From Luteococcus sp052116585 (GTDB lineage: Bacteria > Actinomycetota > Actinomycetes > Propionibacteriales > Propionibacteriaceae), in NCBI RefSeq assembly GCF_052116585.1, contig NZ_JBQKKT010000002.1, forward strand, positions 62,001-126,000: a DNA stretch of 64,000 nucleotides. Reading direction: 5' to 3'. Positions 50,653 through 59,688 of the stretch are shown in pieces. A program made the translations under genes and the position numbers. Every line of letters begins with the position of its first letter. The stretch's first letter is position 1. Under the pieces are notes generated by a model, which was given only the letters and a program-made list of their open reading frames with translations, was not told the origin of the DNA and did no database searches.

Positions 50653-52206
50653 ATGTGGCGTACTGGTTCCGCTCATCGCAGGACGGGTGCTGGCGTCAGC
50701 GCCCTCGCCCTGGCCGCATCGATCGCCGTCTGGGGCGGCACCACGGCAGCCAACGCGGTCAGCCCGTGCGATGGTCTGGGCAGTGAGCTCTACCAGCAGA
50801 TCAACAACACCTCCGGCACCAGCCTGGTCACTGCGTGGAAGAGCGAGTTCGAGCTTGCCTCCCAGTACAACTTCAGCCAGGTCGGTGCGATCGGCAAGGT
50901 CTCGCAGCGTCCCGCCGAGGGCCTGGTTCCCGTGCACCGGCTGACACTCAAGGGCGACTTCGTGACCGCACCTGCCCCGGACCTGCAGTCCTGGCTGGAC
51001 CGCGGATATGTGGACAATGGCATCTACTTCCACGCTGCACCGGCCTCGGCCAGCTGTGGTGTGGCGGTCCACCGCGTCGTGCGCAAGGGCATCCACCGTG
51101 AGGTGCTGGCCCAGGACGTGGCGGCCCTGGTGGGCCAGGGATGGATCGATGTCGGGGTGAAGTATCGCGCGGCGTCGGTGGATGCGCCCGTCTCCGGTCA
51201 GCTGCCCGGCAGCCCGGCCCCGGCGCCCGCCCCCACCCAGGAGGCCGAGCCCACTCGCGCCCCGGAGCCCGTCACGGCCCCTGCTCCCGCGCCGGCCCCT
51301 GCACCTGCGCTGGGCGATGCCGACGCCGATGGCCGGTTCGGCTTTGCGGTGATCCCCGACGTGCAGGACGAGACCACCAATGCCGGTGCTCCCCGCACCG
51401 TCGCGCGCAACAAGTGGCTCGTCCAGCGCAAGGGTGCCGCTGACCTGGACCTGCGCGCCGTCCTGCAGGTGGGTGACCTGGTGAACTGGGACACCCCCAC
51501 CCATGACCAGTACGTCAATGCCTCCGGTGCCATGAAGGTGCTTGAGGACAACGGGCTGCCGTGGGTTGGCGCGATCGGCAATCACGACGGCCAGGCCACG
51601 GGGGAGGGCGGCTCGGCCCGTCCCGGCGTCGACACCCGCGTCGCGCTGCGTGACACCACCGTGTACAACCGCTACTTCGACGCCAGCCGCTTCCGCCTGC
51701 GCACCGCTTCCGCTGACAACACGCAGGACACGTCGGTGCACACCTTCGAGGCCGGCGGTCTGAAGTGGATGGTGGTCTCGCTGGAAGTGTGGCCCCGTCA
51801 GGAGAAGCTCGACTGGGCCAAGCAACAGGTGGCCGCCCACCCGGACCACAATGTGATCCTCCTGACCCACAGTTACCTGGACTGGAATGGTTCGGTCGCC
51901 AGCGGCAATGACGGCTACGGCGCCCTGCCGGCCACGGCGATCCGTGACCAGCTGGTCTCCCAGTATCCCAATGTGAAGATGGTCTTCAGTGGCCATCTGG
52001 GCCTGGGGCAGACCATGGTGCAGGACTTCGGCACCCATCGCGTGGTGGCGATGCTGCAGAACTACGACAACTTCCATGACACGATGACCCGGCTGGTCCA
52101 GGTGGACGCCAAGGCCAACACCATCACCCACAGCTACCGCTCCGCCACCACGGACCGGGTCGTGACCGGTGACACCACCATCGACCAGATGGCCTGGGTG
52201 CGGTGA
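50653..52206 (+). CDS. Secreted calcineurin-like metallophosphoesterase with N-terminal repeat domains
   Basis: A 517-residue exported protein. A signal peptide with likely cleavage after AANA is followed by two tandem repeats of about 40 residues (VPVHRLTLKG...WLDRGYVDNGIYF and VAVHRVVRKG...GQGWIDVGVKY) resembling DUF5648-type modules. A Pro/Ala/Thr linker (about 190-225) leads to the phosphoesterase domain with metal-site blocks AVIPDVQDE, QVGDLVNWD, GNHDG, LLTHSYLDW and FSGHLGLG. The enzyme acts outside the cell on phosphate esters. AAGGAG at 50641-50646 fixes ATG 50653. It lies between the PH-domain gene and purK. Confidence 0.85.
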   Translation: MWRTGSAHRRTGAGVSALALAASIAVWGGTTAANAVSPCDGLGSELYQQINNTSGTSLVTAWKSEFELASQYNFSQVGAIGKVSQRPAEGLVPVHRLTLKGDFVTAPAPDLQSWLDRGYVDNGIYFHAAPASASCGVAVHRVVRKGIHREVLAQDVAALVGQGWIDVGVKYRAASVDAPVSGQLPGSPAPAPAPTQEAEPTRAPEPVTAPAPAPAPAPALGDADADGRFGFAVIPDVQDETTNAGAPRTVARNKWLVQRKGAADLDLRAVLQVGDLVNWDTPTHDQYVNASGAMKVLEDNGLPWVGAIGNHDGQATGEGGSARPGVDTRVALRDTTVYNRYFDASRFRLRTASADNTQDTSVHTFEAGGLKWMVVSLEVWPRQEKLDWAKQQVAAHPDHNVILLTHSYLDWNGSVASGNDGYGALPATAIRDQLVSQYPNVKMVFSGHLGLGQTMVQDFGTHRVVAMLQNYDNFHDTMTRLVQVDAKANTITHSYRSATTDRVVTGDTTIDQMAWVR

Positions 52207-52211
52207 CGCGA

Positions 52212-52217
52212 TAGGGT
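52212..52217 (+). promoter_or_regulatory. Leaderless -10 element of purK
   Basis: TAGGGT, seven bases, GTG 52225; no ribosome-binding site. Confidence 0.5.
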
Positions 52218-52224
52218 TTCGCGC

Positions 52225-53412
52225 GTGACACGTCCCTACACCATCGGCATCGTCGGAGGCGGACAGCTCGCCCGGATGATGCACCAGGCTTCCATCGGGC
52301 TCGGCGTCCGCGTCAGGCTGCTGGCAGAAGGCCCCGACGTCTCCGCCGCCCAGGTGGTGCGAGACGTCACCGTCGGCGACTACACCGACCGCGAACAGCT
52401 GCTGGCCTTCGCCAGCGGCTGCGACGTGATCACCTTCGACCACGAGCACGTGCCGGTGCACCTGCTGCGCGCCGTCGAGGAGGCCGGTGTGGCAGTGCGG
52501 CCGGGCCCCGACGCGCTGGTGCACGCCCAGGACAAGGCAGTCATGCGCGCTCGCATGGCCGCGCTGGGCATGCCCAATCCCCAGTTCGAGGTGTGCGAGC
52601 GAGCCGAGCAGTTGGTGGCCTTCGGCGAGCGGACCGGTTGGCCCGTCATCGCCAAGATCTCCCGCGGTGGGTATGACGGCAAGGGCGTGTGGAAGATCGA
52701 CGGCCCCGGCCAGGCGGCCGAACCCTTCGAGGTGATCCGGCAGGCCGGCAGCACCGTGGACGGTGGCACCATCAGCCGCGAGGGCGTGGTGATCGTCGCC
52801 GAGGAGTTCGTCGCCTTCACCAGGGAACTGTCCTGCGTCGTGGCGCGATCCCCGCAGGGCCAGGCCGTCGCCTACCCCGTGACCGAGACCGTCCAGACCG
52901 GCGGGATCTGCACCGAGACCATCAGCCCGGCCCCCGGCCTGTCCGATGACCAGGCCAGCGAGCTGCAACACCTGGCGCTGCGCATCGCCGGGGAACTCGG
53001 TGTGGTGGGGCTACTGGCCGTGGAGCTGATGCAGCGCCAGGACGGCTCCGTGGTGGTCAACGAGTTGGCCATGCGCCCGCACAACACCGCCCACTGGACG
53101 ATCGACGGGGCCGCCACCAGCCAGTTCGAGAACCATCTGCGGGCCGTACTCGACCTGCCTCTGGGCGATCCTGGTCTGAACGCCCAGCACGTCGTGATGA
53201 CCAATGTGCTCGGCGGCTCCGAGGAGGACCTGACCGGAGCCCTGCAGCACGTCTTCGCCCGGGACCGCCGGATCCGCGTCCACCTCTACGGCAAGGACGT
53301 GAAGCCCGGTCGCAAGGTGGGGCACGTGACCGCCACCGGCGCTGACCTGGCCGAGGTCACCAAGCGCGCCCGGCACGCCGCCGGCTACCTGATGGGAGAT
53401 CCCAATGCCTGA
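52225..53412 (+). CDS. purK: N5-carboxyaminoimidazole ribonucleotide synthetase
   Basis: A 395-residue ATP-grasp enzyme that carboxylates AIR to N5-CAIR with ATP and bicarbonate in purine synthesis. N-terminal IGIVGGGQLARMMHQASIGL is the family start, TFDHEHVP the AIR site, KISRGGYDGKGVW the ATP-grasp glycine loop, and EEFVAFTRELSCVVAR and NELAMRPHNTAHWTIDG the metal/ATP-binding parts. The start is GTG 52225, leaderless by spacing, 18 bp after the phosphoesterase stop. Its 3' end overlaps purE by 8 bp, coupling the two consecutive pathway enzymes. Confidence 0.95.
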   Translation: MTRPYTIGIVGGGQLARMMHQASIGLGVRVRLLAEGPDVSAAQVVRDVTVGDYTDREQLLAFASGCDVITFDHEHVPVHLLRAVEEAGVAVRPGPDALVHAQDKAVMRARMAALGMPNPQFEVCERAEQLVAFGERTGWPVIAKISRGGYDGKGVWKIDGPGQAAEPFEVIRQAGSTVDGGTISREGVVIVAEEFVAFTRELSCVVARSPQGQAVAYPVTETVQTGGICTETISPAPGLSDDQASELQHLALRIAGELGVVGLLAVELMQRQDGSVVVNELAMRPHNTAHWTIDGAATSQFENHLRAVLDLPLGDPGLNAQHVVMTNVLGGSEEDLTGALQHVFARDRRIRVHLYGKDVKPGRKVGHVTATGADLAEVTKRARHAAGYLMGDPNA

Positions 53413-53914
53413 GACCGAGAACCAGCCCCTGGTCGGCATCGTGATGGGCAGCGATTCCGACTGGCCCACCATGGAGGCCGCCACCACGGCACTCGACGAG
53501 TTCGGCATCGGCTGGGAGGCCGACGTGGTCAGCGCCCACCGGATGCCGGAGGACATGGTGCGCTACGGCCGCGAGGCCCACACCCGGGGGCTGCGCTGCA
53601 TCATCGCCGGGGCCGGGGGAGCGGCCCACCTGCCGGGCATGCTGGCCTCGCTGACGCCGCTGCCAGTCATCGGTGTCCCCGTGCCGCTGAAATACCTCGA
53701 CGGGATGGACTCGCTGCTCAGCATCGTGCAGATGCCGGCTGGTGTTCCCGTCGCCACCGTGAGCATCGGCAATGCCCGAAATGCCGGTCTGCTGGCGGCT
53801 CGGATGATCGCCGCTGGTGACGCGGAGCTGACCCGCAGGATGCTGGACTTCCAGGCGAGTCTGCGCGACGTCGCGCTCGCCAAGGGTGAGAAGGTGCGCG
53901 AGCACAACCGCTGA
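53405..53914 (+). CDS. purE: N5-CAIR mutase (5-(carboxyamino)imidazole ribonucleotide mutase)
   Basis: A 169-residue class I PurE that converts N5-CAIR, the PurK product, to CAIR. The conserved parts are VGIVMGSDSDWPTMEAA, the SAHRMPEDM loop with the catalytic His, IAGAGGAAHLPGMLAS and the ATVSIGNARNAGLLAARM helix. It overlaps the purK end (ATG 53405 within the last codons) and is followed by a short gap to a convergent ABC permease. Confidence 0.95.
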   Translation: MPETENQPLVGIVMGSDSDWPTMEAATTALDEFGIGWEADVVSAHRMPEDMVRYGREAHTRGLRCIIAGAGGAAHLPGMLASLTPLPVIGVPVPLKYLDGMDSLLSIVQMPAGVPVATVSIGNARNAGLLAARMIAAGDAELTRRMLDFQASLRDVALAKGEKVREHNR

Positions 53915-53944
53915 GGCCCCGGCGAGGACCCCAGCGGTGTGAAC

Positions 53945-54925
53945 TCACACCACGTCACGTCGTCGGAAGGCGAGCCAGCCGAGCACCATGGTGACCACCG
54001 ACAGGCCACCCAGCCAGAGGATCGAATCGCTGCGTGTGAGGGTGTACGCGATCTGTCGGCAACTGTCCCGGTTCACCGTGCAGTCCATCAACCAGTAGGT
54101 GTGCGTTCCGTCGAACCAGGCCGAGAGGTGCTGGACCAGCCCGATCCGGTGCAGTCCAGCGAAGGAGCCATTGGTGAGGTAGAAGGTGGAGACCAGCGCA
54201 TAGCCCGCGATGGTGGCCACCACGGCCACGGTGTGCCGGGTGAGGAAGGCCAGCCCCGCGGCCGCCATGGCCGCCAGCGGGACGATCGCCAGCACTCGCA
54301 GCATCTGCGCCGCCAGGTGGGCCTCCTGCGCGCCGGTGAGGTCATTGGTCATGCGGGCCAGTCTGGCCACCAGACCGAATCCGGCCAGGTCCAGCGCACA
54401 GAAGACCAGCGAGACCAGCAGCGCCCCCAACCCGACGGCCAGCAACTTCGATGCCACGACGGAGGTGCGTCTGGGTTCCACCACCAGCCAGGTACCCATC
54501 GCGCGGGTGGTGAACTCCGCTGCGACGAAGCTGGCCGCCACCAGCATGCTCGCCGCCAGCAGTGTGATCGTCGTGAAGTAGTGCATCCCCAGCACCGGTC
54601 CAGAGACGGTGCGCGGCGCGAACCGGTAGGACTGCTGCTGCGGGCCCAGATCGGTGCAGCGCATCGGTTCGGAGCCCTGCATGCCCAGAACCTCGTTCTC
54701 CCTCTCGCACTGCTCGATGATCCCGGGGCCGTCCACCTTCCACTGTTCGACGGCCCGTTGATAGGCCTGGGCCATGTCCTGGCGCTGCTGTTCGGTGGGC
54801 GGTTTGCTGTCCTGGTACAGGGCAAGGCCCACCACGAGATGTCCCAGCAGGAGCAGCGCCAGGGTGACCCGGGTCAGGCGGCGGTGCCATAGGCGGCGCA
54901 GCTCCACGGCGACCAGTCGCGTCAT
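53945..54925 (-). CDS. ABC-2 type exporter permease
   Basis: A 326-residue membrane protein with about six helices. After the first helix (VTLALLLLGHLVVGLAL) comes an extracellular loop of some 80 residues with two Cys; a second, smaller loop near the C-terminus (WLMDCTVNRDSC) has two more. FVAAEFTTRAMGTWLVVEPRR is the typical ABC-2 coupling region (E-x3-R/G-T). It follows the ATPase gene by one base. The substrate is unknown; bacitracin/lantibiotic immunity or a lipid are common for this class. Confidence 0.85.
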   Translation of the reverse strand: MTRLVAVELRRLWHRRLTRVTLALLLLGHLVVGLALYQDSKPPTEQQRQDMAQAYQRAVEQWKVDGPGIIEQCERENEVLGMQGSEPMRCTDLGPQQQSYRFAPRTVSGPVLGMHYFTTITLLAASMLVAASFVAAEFTTRAMGTWLVVEPRRTSVVASKLLAVGLGALLVSLVFCALDLAGFGLVARLARMTNDLTGAQEAHLAAQMLRVLAIVPLAAMAAAGLAFLTRHTVAVVATIAGYALVSTFYLTNGSFAGLHRIGLVQHLSAWFDGTHTYWLMDCTVNRDSCRQIAYTLTRSDSILWLGGLSVVTMVLGWLAFRRRDVV

Positions 54926-54926
54926 C

Positions 54927-55934
54927 TCAGTTCTCCTCGGGTTTGTGGGACAGGGTGTTCGTGCGGGCCACCACGGGAGTCAGCGGGGGCAGGACGATGC
55001 CGCGTTCGGAGGCTGGACGCAGCCCCGATGCGTCGGTGAGCTCCAGGTAGACCGACTCCAGGTCACGTCGGGAGGCCACCAGTTCGCGCAGGAAGAGATC
55101 GTGCTGGGCCAGCAGGCGGGTGATCCGGGCAGGATCCGCAGCGCCCTCGACGAGCAGCGCCGGGCCGTCCAGGGTCACCTGCAGCCCGTCGGCGACGAGC
55201 AGCTGGGCTGCCCGGGTGGCATCGTCCACCTGGACCCGCATGCGACTGGCGCGGTTTCCCAGGAGTTCCACGACAGGACCGGAGGCCAGTACCCGGCCCC
55301 TGCCGATGATGCTGACCGTGTCGGCCACCTGCTCCACCTCGGACAGGATGTGGGAGCTCACCAGCACGGTGCGCCCTTCACGGCCCAACTCCCGGATCGT
55401 CTCCCGCACCTCGTGGATGCCGGCAGGGTCCAGCCCATTGGTTGGCTCATCGAAGATCAGCAGCTCGGGGTCCTTGAGCAGGGTGGCGGCAACGGCCAGG
55501 CGCTGCTGCATGCCCAGGCTGTAGGTGCGATAGGGGTCGTCGGCGCGCTCCTGCAGCCCCACCTGGTCCAGGACCTTGTGCACCCGACGCGGATCGGTTC
55601 CGGTGGCGCCTGCTGCCAGCTCCAGACTGAGCCGGCCGGAGAAGTTCGGGAAGAAGCGTGGACGTTCCACGACGGCCCCGATCCGGCTGATCACCGCCGG
55701 CAGGTCCTGGGGGATGGGGTGGTCGAGCACCCGGATGCTTCCCTCGTCGGGACGAGCGAGCCCCAGCAGCATGCGGATCGTGGTGGTCTTGCCGGAGCCA
55801 TTCGGCCCCAGGAATCCGTGCACCCCGCCGCGGGGGACCTCCAGGTCCAGACCCTCGACCGCGACGCGTCGGCCCCTGGGGCTGCGATAGCTCTTGCGCA
55901 GCCCCTTCGTCTGGATGGCAAGCATCTCGGCCAT
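54927..55934 (-). CDS. ABC exporter ATP-binding protein
   Basis: A 335-residue ATPase of the CcmA/drug-exporter type: Walker A GPNGSGKTTT, Q-loop VVERPRFFPNFSG, signature YSLGMQQRLAVAATLL and Walker B LLIFDEPTNGLDPAGI. The C-terminal 100 residues resemble the regulatory tail of multidrug ATPases. ATG 55934 is used because GGGAGG lies six bases before it but touches the in-frame ATG at 55940. It is the first gene of a two-gene exporter unit. Confidence 0.9.
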   Translation of the reverse strand: MAEMLAIQTKGLRKSYRSPRGRRVAVEGLDLEVPRGGVHGFLGPNGSGKTTTIRMLLGLARPDEGSIRVLDHPIPQDLPAVISRIGAVVERPRFFPNFSGRLSLELAAGATGTDPRRVHKVLDQVGLQERADDPYRTYSLGMQQRLAVAATLLKDPELLIFDEPTNGLDPAGIHEVRETIRELGREGRTVLVSSHILSEVEQVADTVSIIGRGRVLASGPVVELLGNRASRMRVQVDDATRAAQLLVADGLQVTLDGPALLVEGAADPARITRLLAQHDLFLRELVASRRDLESVYLELTDASGLRPASERGIVLPPLTPVVARTNTLSHKPEEN

Positions 55935-55954
55935 CGTCATCCTCCCGTCTGTCT

Positions 55955-55986
55955 CGGGCCCGGTGGGGCCCGTGACGCAACGCTAG
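55955..55986 (-). promoter_or_regulatory. Promoter -10 and 5' leader hairpin of the ABC exporter unit
   Basis: On the minus strand, TAGCGT (55981-55986) is a likely -10, and a seven-bp perfect GC stem with a 4-nt loop (55955-55961 with 55966-55972) follows at the probable start of the transcript, before the GGGAGG ribosome site. The hairpin could affect leader stability or initiation. Confidence 0.4.
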
Positions 55987-56051
55987 GAGTGACCCGGTGG
56001 CTCTGTCAGCCGTCTGGCGCACGGCCACGACCGTGGTCGTAGCAGGTGTGG

Positions 56052-57401
56052 TCAGCGGAGGTACTTCTCCATGCCATCGGTATCGCCGGAGGCCAGCTGG
56101 CCGAACATCTCGCCTGCCAGCTGCTCGTCCCAGATCACGGAGGAGCCGGCGGCAGTGTTGGCATGGTCGCTGCTGAGCGGGACGGTCAGGGTCAGACCCT
56201 TTCCGCTGGCGATCCGGCGGAAGGAATTGGCGGCGATGGCCATGTCAGCGGGGCCCGTGGACTGGCCGCGCAGCACCGACTCGCCCACGGCCATGTTGAG
56301 CTTCCAGTACCGCACCGGGTTGACGAAGGTCCAGGGGCTGACGGCCTCCTTGACGATGGCTGACATCATCTCGCGCTGGCGTTCCACGCGGCCCAGGTCT
56401 CCCCGGGGATCGGCCTTGCGCATCCGGACATAGCCGAGCGCCTGCGTACCGCTGAGGTTCTGGCATCCCGCGGGCAGGTCGGTGTGGGAGTCACGATCCT
56501 GCATGGGCTCGTCGAGGCACATCTCGACGCCGCCCACTGCGTCGACGACATTGGCGAAGCCGTCGAAACCGACCTCCAGGTAGCTGTCCACCCGCAGGCC
56601 GGTGTCCTGTTCGACGGCTGCGACCAGCAGGTCGGGGCCGCCCAGGGCGTAGGCGGCATTGAGCTTGTCACGGCCGTGGCCGGGGATGTCCACATACGAG
56701 TCCCGCGGCAGGCTCACGAGCACCGGCTGGCCGATCGTGGGCGTGTACAGCAGCATCATGGTGTCGGTGCGCTTGCCCACCTCGGTGCCCGTGCCCAATT
56801 CGGCCTGCTGCTCGGCGGAGAGGTTCTCCCGGGCATCCGAACCGACGAGCAGGGTGGTGGTGCCCGGCTGGTTGCCGGGGCGACTGCCCTCGGGGCGTTC
56901 GTCGACCTTGCCGGCGGTGGTCAGGGCGACGATCGGCACCGCGATCAACCACACGATCCAGGCCAACAGTGCCAGCACGATCCATCGCAGCACGCCACCG
57001 CGACGCCGCGGGCGTGGGGCGCGGGTACGGACGCTTGATCTGGGGGTCGGCTGGGGGCTGGGCGCTGGCTGGGGACGCGGCGCGGGCTGGGGACGCGGCG
57101 CGGGGGCAGCGGCGGCTGGCGCCGGCCGACGTCGCGGCGTCTGGTCGGCCAGACTGCGCGATCGGGGCTCGGCGGGCGCGGCCGGGAACTCATCCTCCGA
57201 GTGGATCACCCGCCGCGGGGCCTCCTCTTCCTCGGCCTCCTGGGCTGCCTGCGCTCCCGCGCTGGCGGCCTGGATGCGGCGACGCTCCAATTCTTCCAGT
57301 TCAGCGGAGTCCATCACGCACGTCTGGTCGGCGCTGGGGCGCTCGGCTCCGTAGAGCCAGTCCAGATCAGCCTGTCGCCGGGCCTCGTCACGTGAATCCA
57401 T
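56052..57401 (-). CDS. LytR-CpsA-Psr (LCP) family cell-wall polymer ligase, second copy
   Basis: A 449-residue type II membrane protein. A long cytoplasmic N-terminus (about 120 residues) begins acidic and coiled (SAELEELERRRIQAA), and then contains a Pro/Ala/Gln repeat region based on PRPQPAP. One membrane helix (VLRWIVLALLAWIVWLIAVP) precedes the LCP domain: LLVGSDARENL, VSLPRDSYVDIPG, KLNAAYALGG, FANVVDAVGGVEMCLDEP, RKADPRGDLGRVERQR. The arginines and Asp of the pyrophosphate site are present. ATG 57401 follows TACCGT by seven bases (leaderless). It probably acts with the adjacent divergent glycosyltransferase in envelope glycan assembly. Confidence 0.92.
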   Translation of the reverse strand: MDSRDEARRQADLDWLYGAERPSADQTCVMDSAELEELERRRIQAASAGAQAAQEAEEEEAPRRVIHSEDEFPAAPAEPRSRSLADQTPRRRPAPAAAAPAPRPQPAPRPQPAPSPQPTPRSSVRTRAPRPRRRGGVLRWIVLALLAWIVWLIAVPIVALTTAGKVDERPEGSRPGNQPGTTTLLVGSDARENLSAEQQAELGTGTEVGKRTDTMMLLYTPTIGQPVLVSLPRDSYVDIPGHGRDKLNAAYALGGPDLLVAAVEQDTGLRVDSYLEVGFDGFANVVDAVGGVEMCLDEPMQDRDSHTDLPAGCQNLSGTQALGYVRMRKADPRGDLGRVERQREMMSAIVKEAVSPWTFVNPVRYWKLNMAVGESVLRGQSTGPADMAIAANSFRRIASGKGLTLTVPLSSDHANTAAGSSVIWDEQLAGEMFGQLASGDTDGMEKYLR

Positions 57402-57408
57402 GGCGTCC

Positions 57409-57414
57409 ACGGTA
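57409..57414 (-). promoter_or_regulatory. Leaderless -10 element of the second LCP gene
   Basis: TACCGT on the minus strand, seven bases before ATG 57401. Confidence 0.45.
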
Positions 57415-57484
57415 CCCACCCACATGGATGGATCGCACTCTCCGGGCGACGGCGAGTTGGTCGTGAGTGGTGCAGGCGGGCTGG

Positions 57485-57490
57485 AAGAAT
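57485..57490 (+). promoter_or_regulatory. Leaderless -10 element of the membrane glycosyltransferase
   Basis: AAGAAT, seven bases, ATG 57498; the context is nearly identical to that of the LpdA-type gene at 30262. Confidence 0.5.
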
Positions 57491-57497
57491 GGCCCCC

Positions 57498-58562
57498 ATG
57501 ACTGCTCCCGACGCACCCGACGACATGACGGCCGCGCCCGCGGCGCGTTCGACGCGCGAGCCGGTCAGCGTGGTCATGCCGGTGCTGAACGAGGAGAAGC
57601 ACCTGGCCAGCTCGGTCGCCGGCGTCCTGGCACAGGACCATCCGATGGAGATCATCCTGGCCGTCGGGCCCAGCAGCGACCGTACCGAGGAGATCGCGCG
57701 AGAACTCGCCGCCGCCGACGATCGAATCTGCGTGGTGCCCAATCCCACCGGCACCACGCCCGATGCCTTGAATCTGGGCATCGCCGCCAGCCACCACGAC
57801 GTCATCGTCCGGGTGGATGCACACGGCGAACTGGCTCCCGGCTACATCCACCGGGCCGTGGAACTGCTGCAGAGCACGGGGGCTGCGAATGTGGGTGGCC
57901 ACATGGCGGCCCGTGGCACGACGCCCTTCGAGAAGGCCGTCGCGGTGGCCTACACCTCACCCATCGGTCTGGGCGGGGGAAGTTTCCACCTGGAGAACTC
58001 CCCGGAGGGCCCAGCCGAGACGGTCTTCCTGGGGGTCTTTCGACGTGAGGCGCTCTTGGCCGTGGGTGGCTATGACCCGTCGCTGCTGCGCGCGCAGGAC
58101 TGGGACCTGAACTACCGGCTGCGCAAGAGCGGCCGGACCGTGTGGTTCTCGCCGGAGCTGGAGGTGACCTACCGCCCGCGGTCCAGCACACGGGCGCTGG
58201 CCAAGCAGTTCTTCCGCACGGGCCAGTGGCGACGCGAGGTGATGCGTCGCAATCCCGACACGATCAGCCCCCGCTACCTCGCACCGCCGCTGGCCGTGCT
58301 GGCGATCGGATCGGGAACCGTGGCTGGCCTTGCGGGGCTCCTTCTGGGCCGACGCAGCCTCCAGGTCGGGCTGCTGGCGCCGCTCGGCTATCTGGGGGCC
58401 GTCAGCGGCGCGTCGGCCGTGATGCGACGCCCGATGGAGGCGCAGGTGCGCGTGCGTCTGCCGCTGGTGCTGACCGTCATGCACATGGCCTGGGGAGCCG
58501 GCGCGCTCGTCGGTCTGCCGGCAGAGCTGCGCGGCACGGAAGCGCCCGACGAGCGGCGCTGA
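57498..58562 (+). CDS. Membrane glycosyltransferase family 2 (succinoglycan-type)
   Basis: A 354-residue GT2 enzyme. It has VSVVMPVLNEEKHLASSV, then VRVDAHGELAPGYIHRAV with the DxH variant of the metal motif, GGHMAARGTTPFEKAVAVAY and the acceptor-site block LLRAQDWDLNYRLRKSG. Two or three C-terminal hydrophobic segments (about 265-330) anchor it. It resembles ExoA/succinoglycan-type enzymes that extend lipid-linked glycans. The start is ATG 57498 by the -10 spacing. It is divergent from the LCP gene and ends 6 bp from the convergent enol-lactonase gene. Confidence 0.9.
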   Translation: MTAPDAPDDMTAAPAARSTREPVSVVMPVLNEEKHLASSVAGVLAQDHPMEIILAVGPSSDRTEEIARELAAADDRICVVPNPTGTTPDALNLGIAASHHDVIVRVDAHGELAPGYIHRAVELLQSTGAANVGGHMAARGTTPFEKAVAVAYTSPIGLGGGSFHLENSPEGPAETVFLGVFRREALLAVGGYDPSLLRAQDWDLNYRLRKSGRTVWFSPELEVTYRPRSSTRALAKQFFRTGQWRREVMRRNPDTISPRYLAPPLAVLAIGSGTVAGLAGLLLGRRSLQVGLLAPLGYLGAVSGASAVMRRPMEAQVRVRLPLVLTVMHMAWGAGALVGLPAELRGTEAPDERR

Positions 58563-58568
58563 ACCGGC

Positions 58569-59360
58569 TCAGATCCCGGTGCAGAAGTCCTGTAGCAGGG
58601 CTCCGACCCGGGCGGGATCCTCCAGCGGAGCCAGGTGACCCACTCCGTCGAGGACCTCGAGACGCCCGTTCTCGACGCCGCTGCTGATCTGCTGCATCGC
58701 CTCCGGCGGGCTCACCGGATCGTCCGCGCCACAGATGCACAGCACCGGCTGGCTGATCGCTGCCAACTCAGGGCGAACGTCGTACTGCGCCAGTGCCTCG
58801 CAGAGGCGGGCATAGCTGGCCACCTCGACGTCGGCGATCTCGGCCGCAACGCGGCGGCTGGCCTGGGTGGGCTCGGCGGTGATGTGGGCGCCGAACCACC
58901 GGCCGGGGGAGGACTCGGCGATCGGCCGCATACCCTTCTCGCGCACCATGGCGGCACGCTCGAGCCAGTTCTGGGGATCGCCGAAGACGGGGCTGCTGCA
59001 GGCGACGATGCCAGCGCGAACCCGCTGCGGGTGGTCGAGCAGCAGGCGCAGGGTCACCGCGCCACCGATCGAGTCACCCGCGTGGATGAAGGGGGCGGTG
59101 GCGTCCAGGCCGGACTCGGCATCCAGCGTGTCGAGCACCGCGGTGGCCAGCTCGGCCACGGTGAGACTGTCGTGGTGGGCAGGGCTCTTGCCGTGGCCCG
59201 GCAGGTCCCAGCCAACCACGTGGAATCCTTCGAGGGCAGGAACAGCCTCACCCCACAATCGTCCAACCGCGGTGGCCAGGGAGGGACCGACGACCACGAG
59301 CGGGTCACCGGCCTGTCCGGCCAGGGTGGACAGGACGAGAGTGGGGCGAGGGCTGTTCAT
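58569..59360 (-). CDS. catD: 3-oxoadipate enol-lactonase-like alpha/beta hydrolase
   Basis: A 263-residue alpha/beta hydrolase. The nucleophile Ser sits in AGDSIGGA, Asp in CGADDPVSP and His in GVGHLAPLEDP; WDLPGHGKSP is the typical PcaD-like segment. In the beta-ketoadipate pathway this enzyme hydrolyses 3-oxoadipate enol-lactone, the product of muconolactone isomerase, to 3-oxoadipate. The assignment rests on fold plus position as the last gene of the catechol cluster, 49 bp after catC. Other esterase activities cannot be excluded from sequence alone. Confidence 0.85.
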   Translation of the reverse strand: MNSPRPTLVLSTLAGQAGDPLVVVGPSLATAVGRLWGEAVPALEGFHVVGWDLPGHGKSPAHHDSLTVAELATAVLDTLDAESGLDATAPFIHAGDSIGGAVTLRLLLDHPQRVRAGIVACSSPVFGDPQNWLERAAMVREKGMRPIAESSPGRWFGAHITAEPTQASRRVAAEIADVEVASYARLCEALAQYDVRPELAAISQPVLCICGADDPVSPPEAMQQISSGVENGRLEVLDGVGHLAPLEDPARVGALLQDFCTGI

Positions 59361-59409
59361 GCTGTCTTCCTTGTCTTTCGTTCTACCTGGTCCTGCGTGC
59401 CGTCAGGAC

Positions 59410-59688
59410 CTACTTGATGTCCGACGGGTGCTTGGCGAGCGGGGTGACCTCGATGTCCATGTACTTGAACAGCGGGAGACCCCACAGCACCTCGTGCAGC
59501 TGGTCGTGCGACTCGACATTGAAGATCGAGTAGTTCGAGTACTGGCCGGGAATGCGCCAGATCTCGGGCCACACGCCGTCACGCTGGAGCTGCTGGGAGT
59601 ACGCCTTCTCCTTCGCGATGGTCTCGTCCCGCAGCTGCGGATCGAGGTCGAGAGGGATGTTGACGTCCATCTTGACCAGGTAGAGCAT
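59410..59688 (-). CDS. catC: Muconolactone delta-isomerase
   Basis: A 92-residue ferredoxin-like enzyme, the normal size for this decameric isomerase. It converts muconolactone to 3-oxoadipate enol-lactone. Family segments are YLVKMDVNIPLD, KAYSQQLQRDGVWPEIWRI, YSNYSIFNVES and LFKYMDIEVTPLAKHPSDI. Its ATG overlaps the catA stop by one base (TGATG), so the two are translated together. Confidence 0.95.
   Translation of the reverse strand: MLYLVKMDVNIPLDLDPQLRDETIAKEKAYSQQLQRDGVWPEIWRIPGQYSNYSIFNVESHDQLHEVLWGLPLFKYMDIEVTPLAKHPSDIK

Noticed and set aside
50611..52971. A 786-codon frame opposite the phosphoesterase and purK
   Set aside because: His/Gly/Val-rich shadow over two genes with intact motifs.
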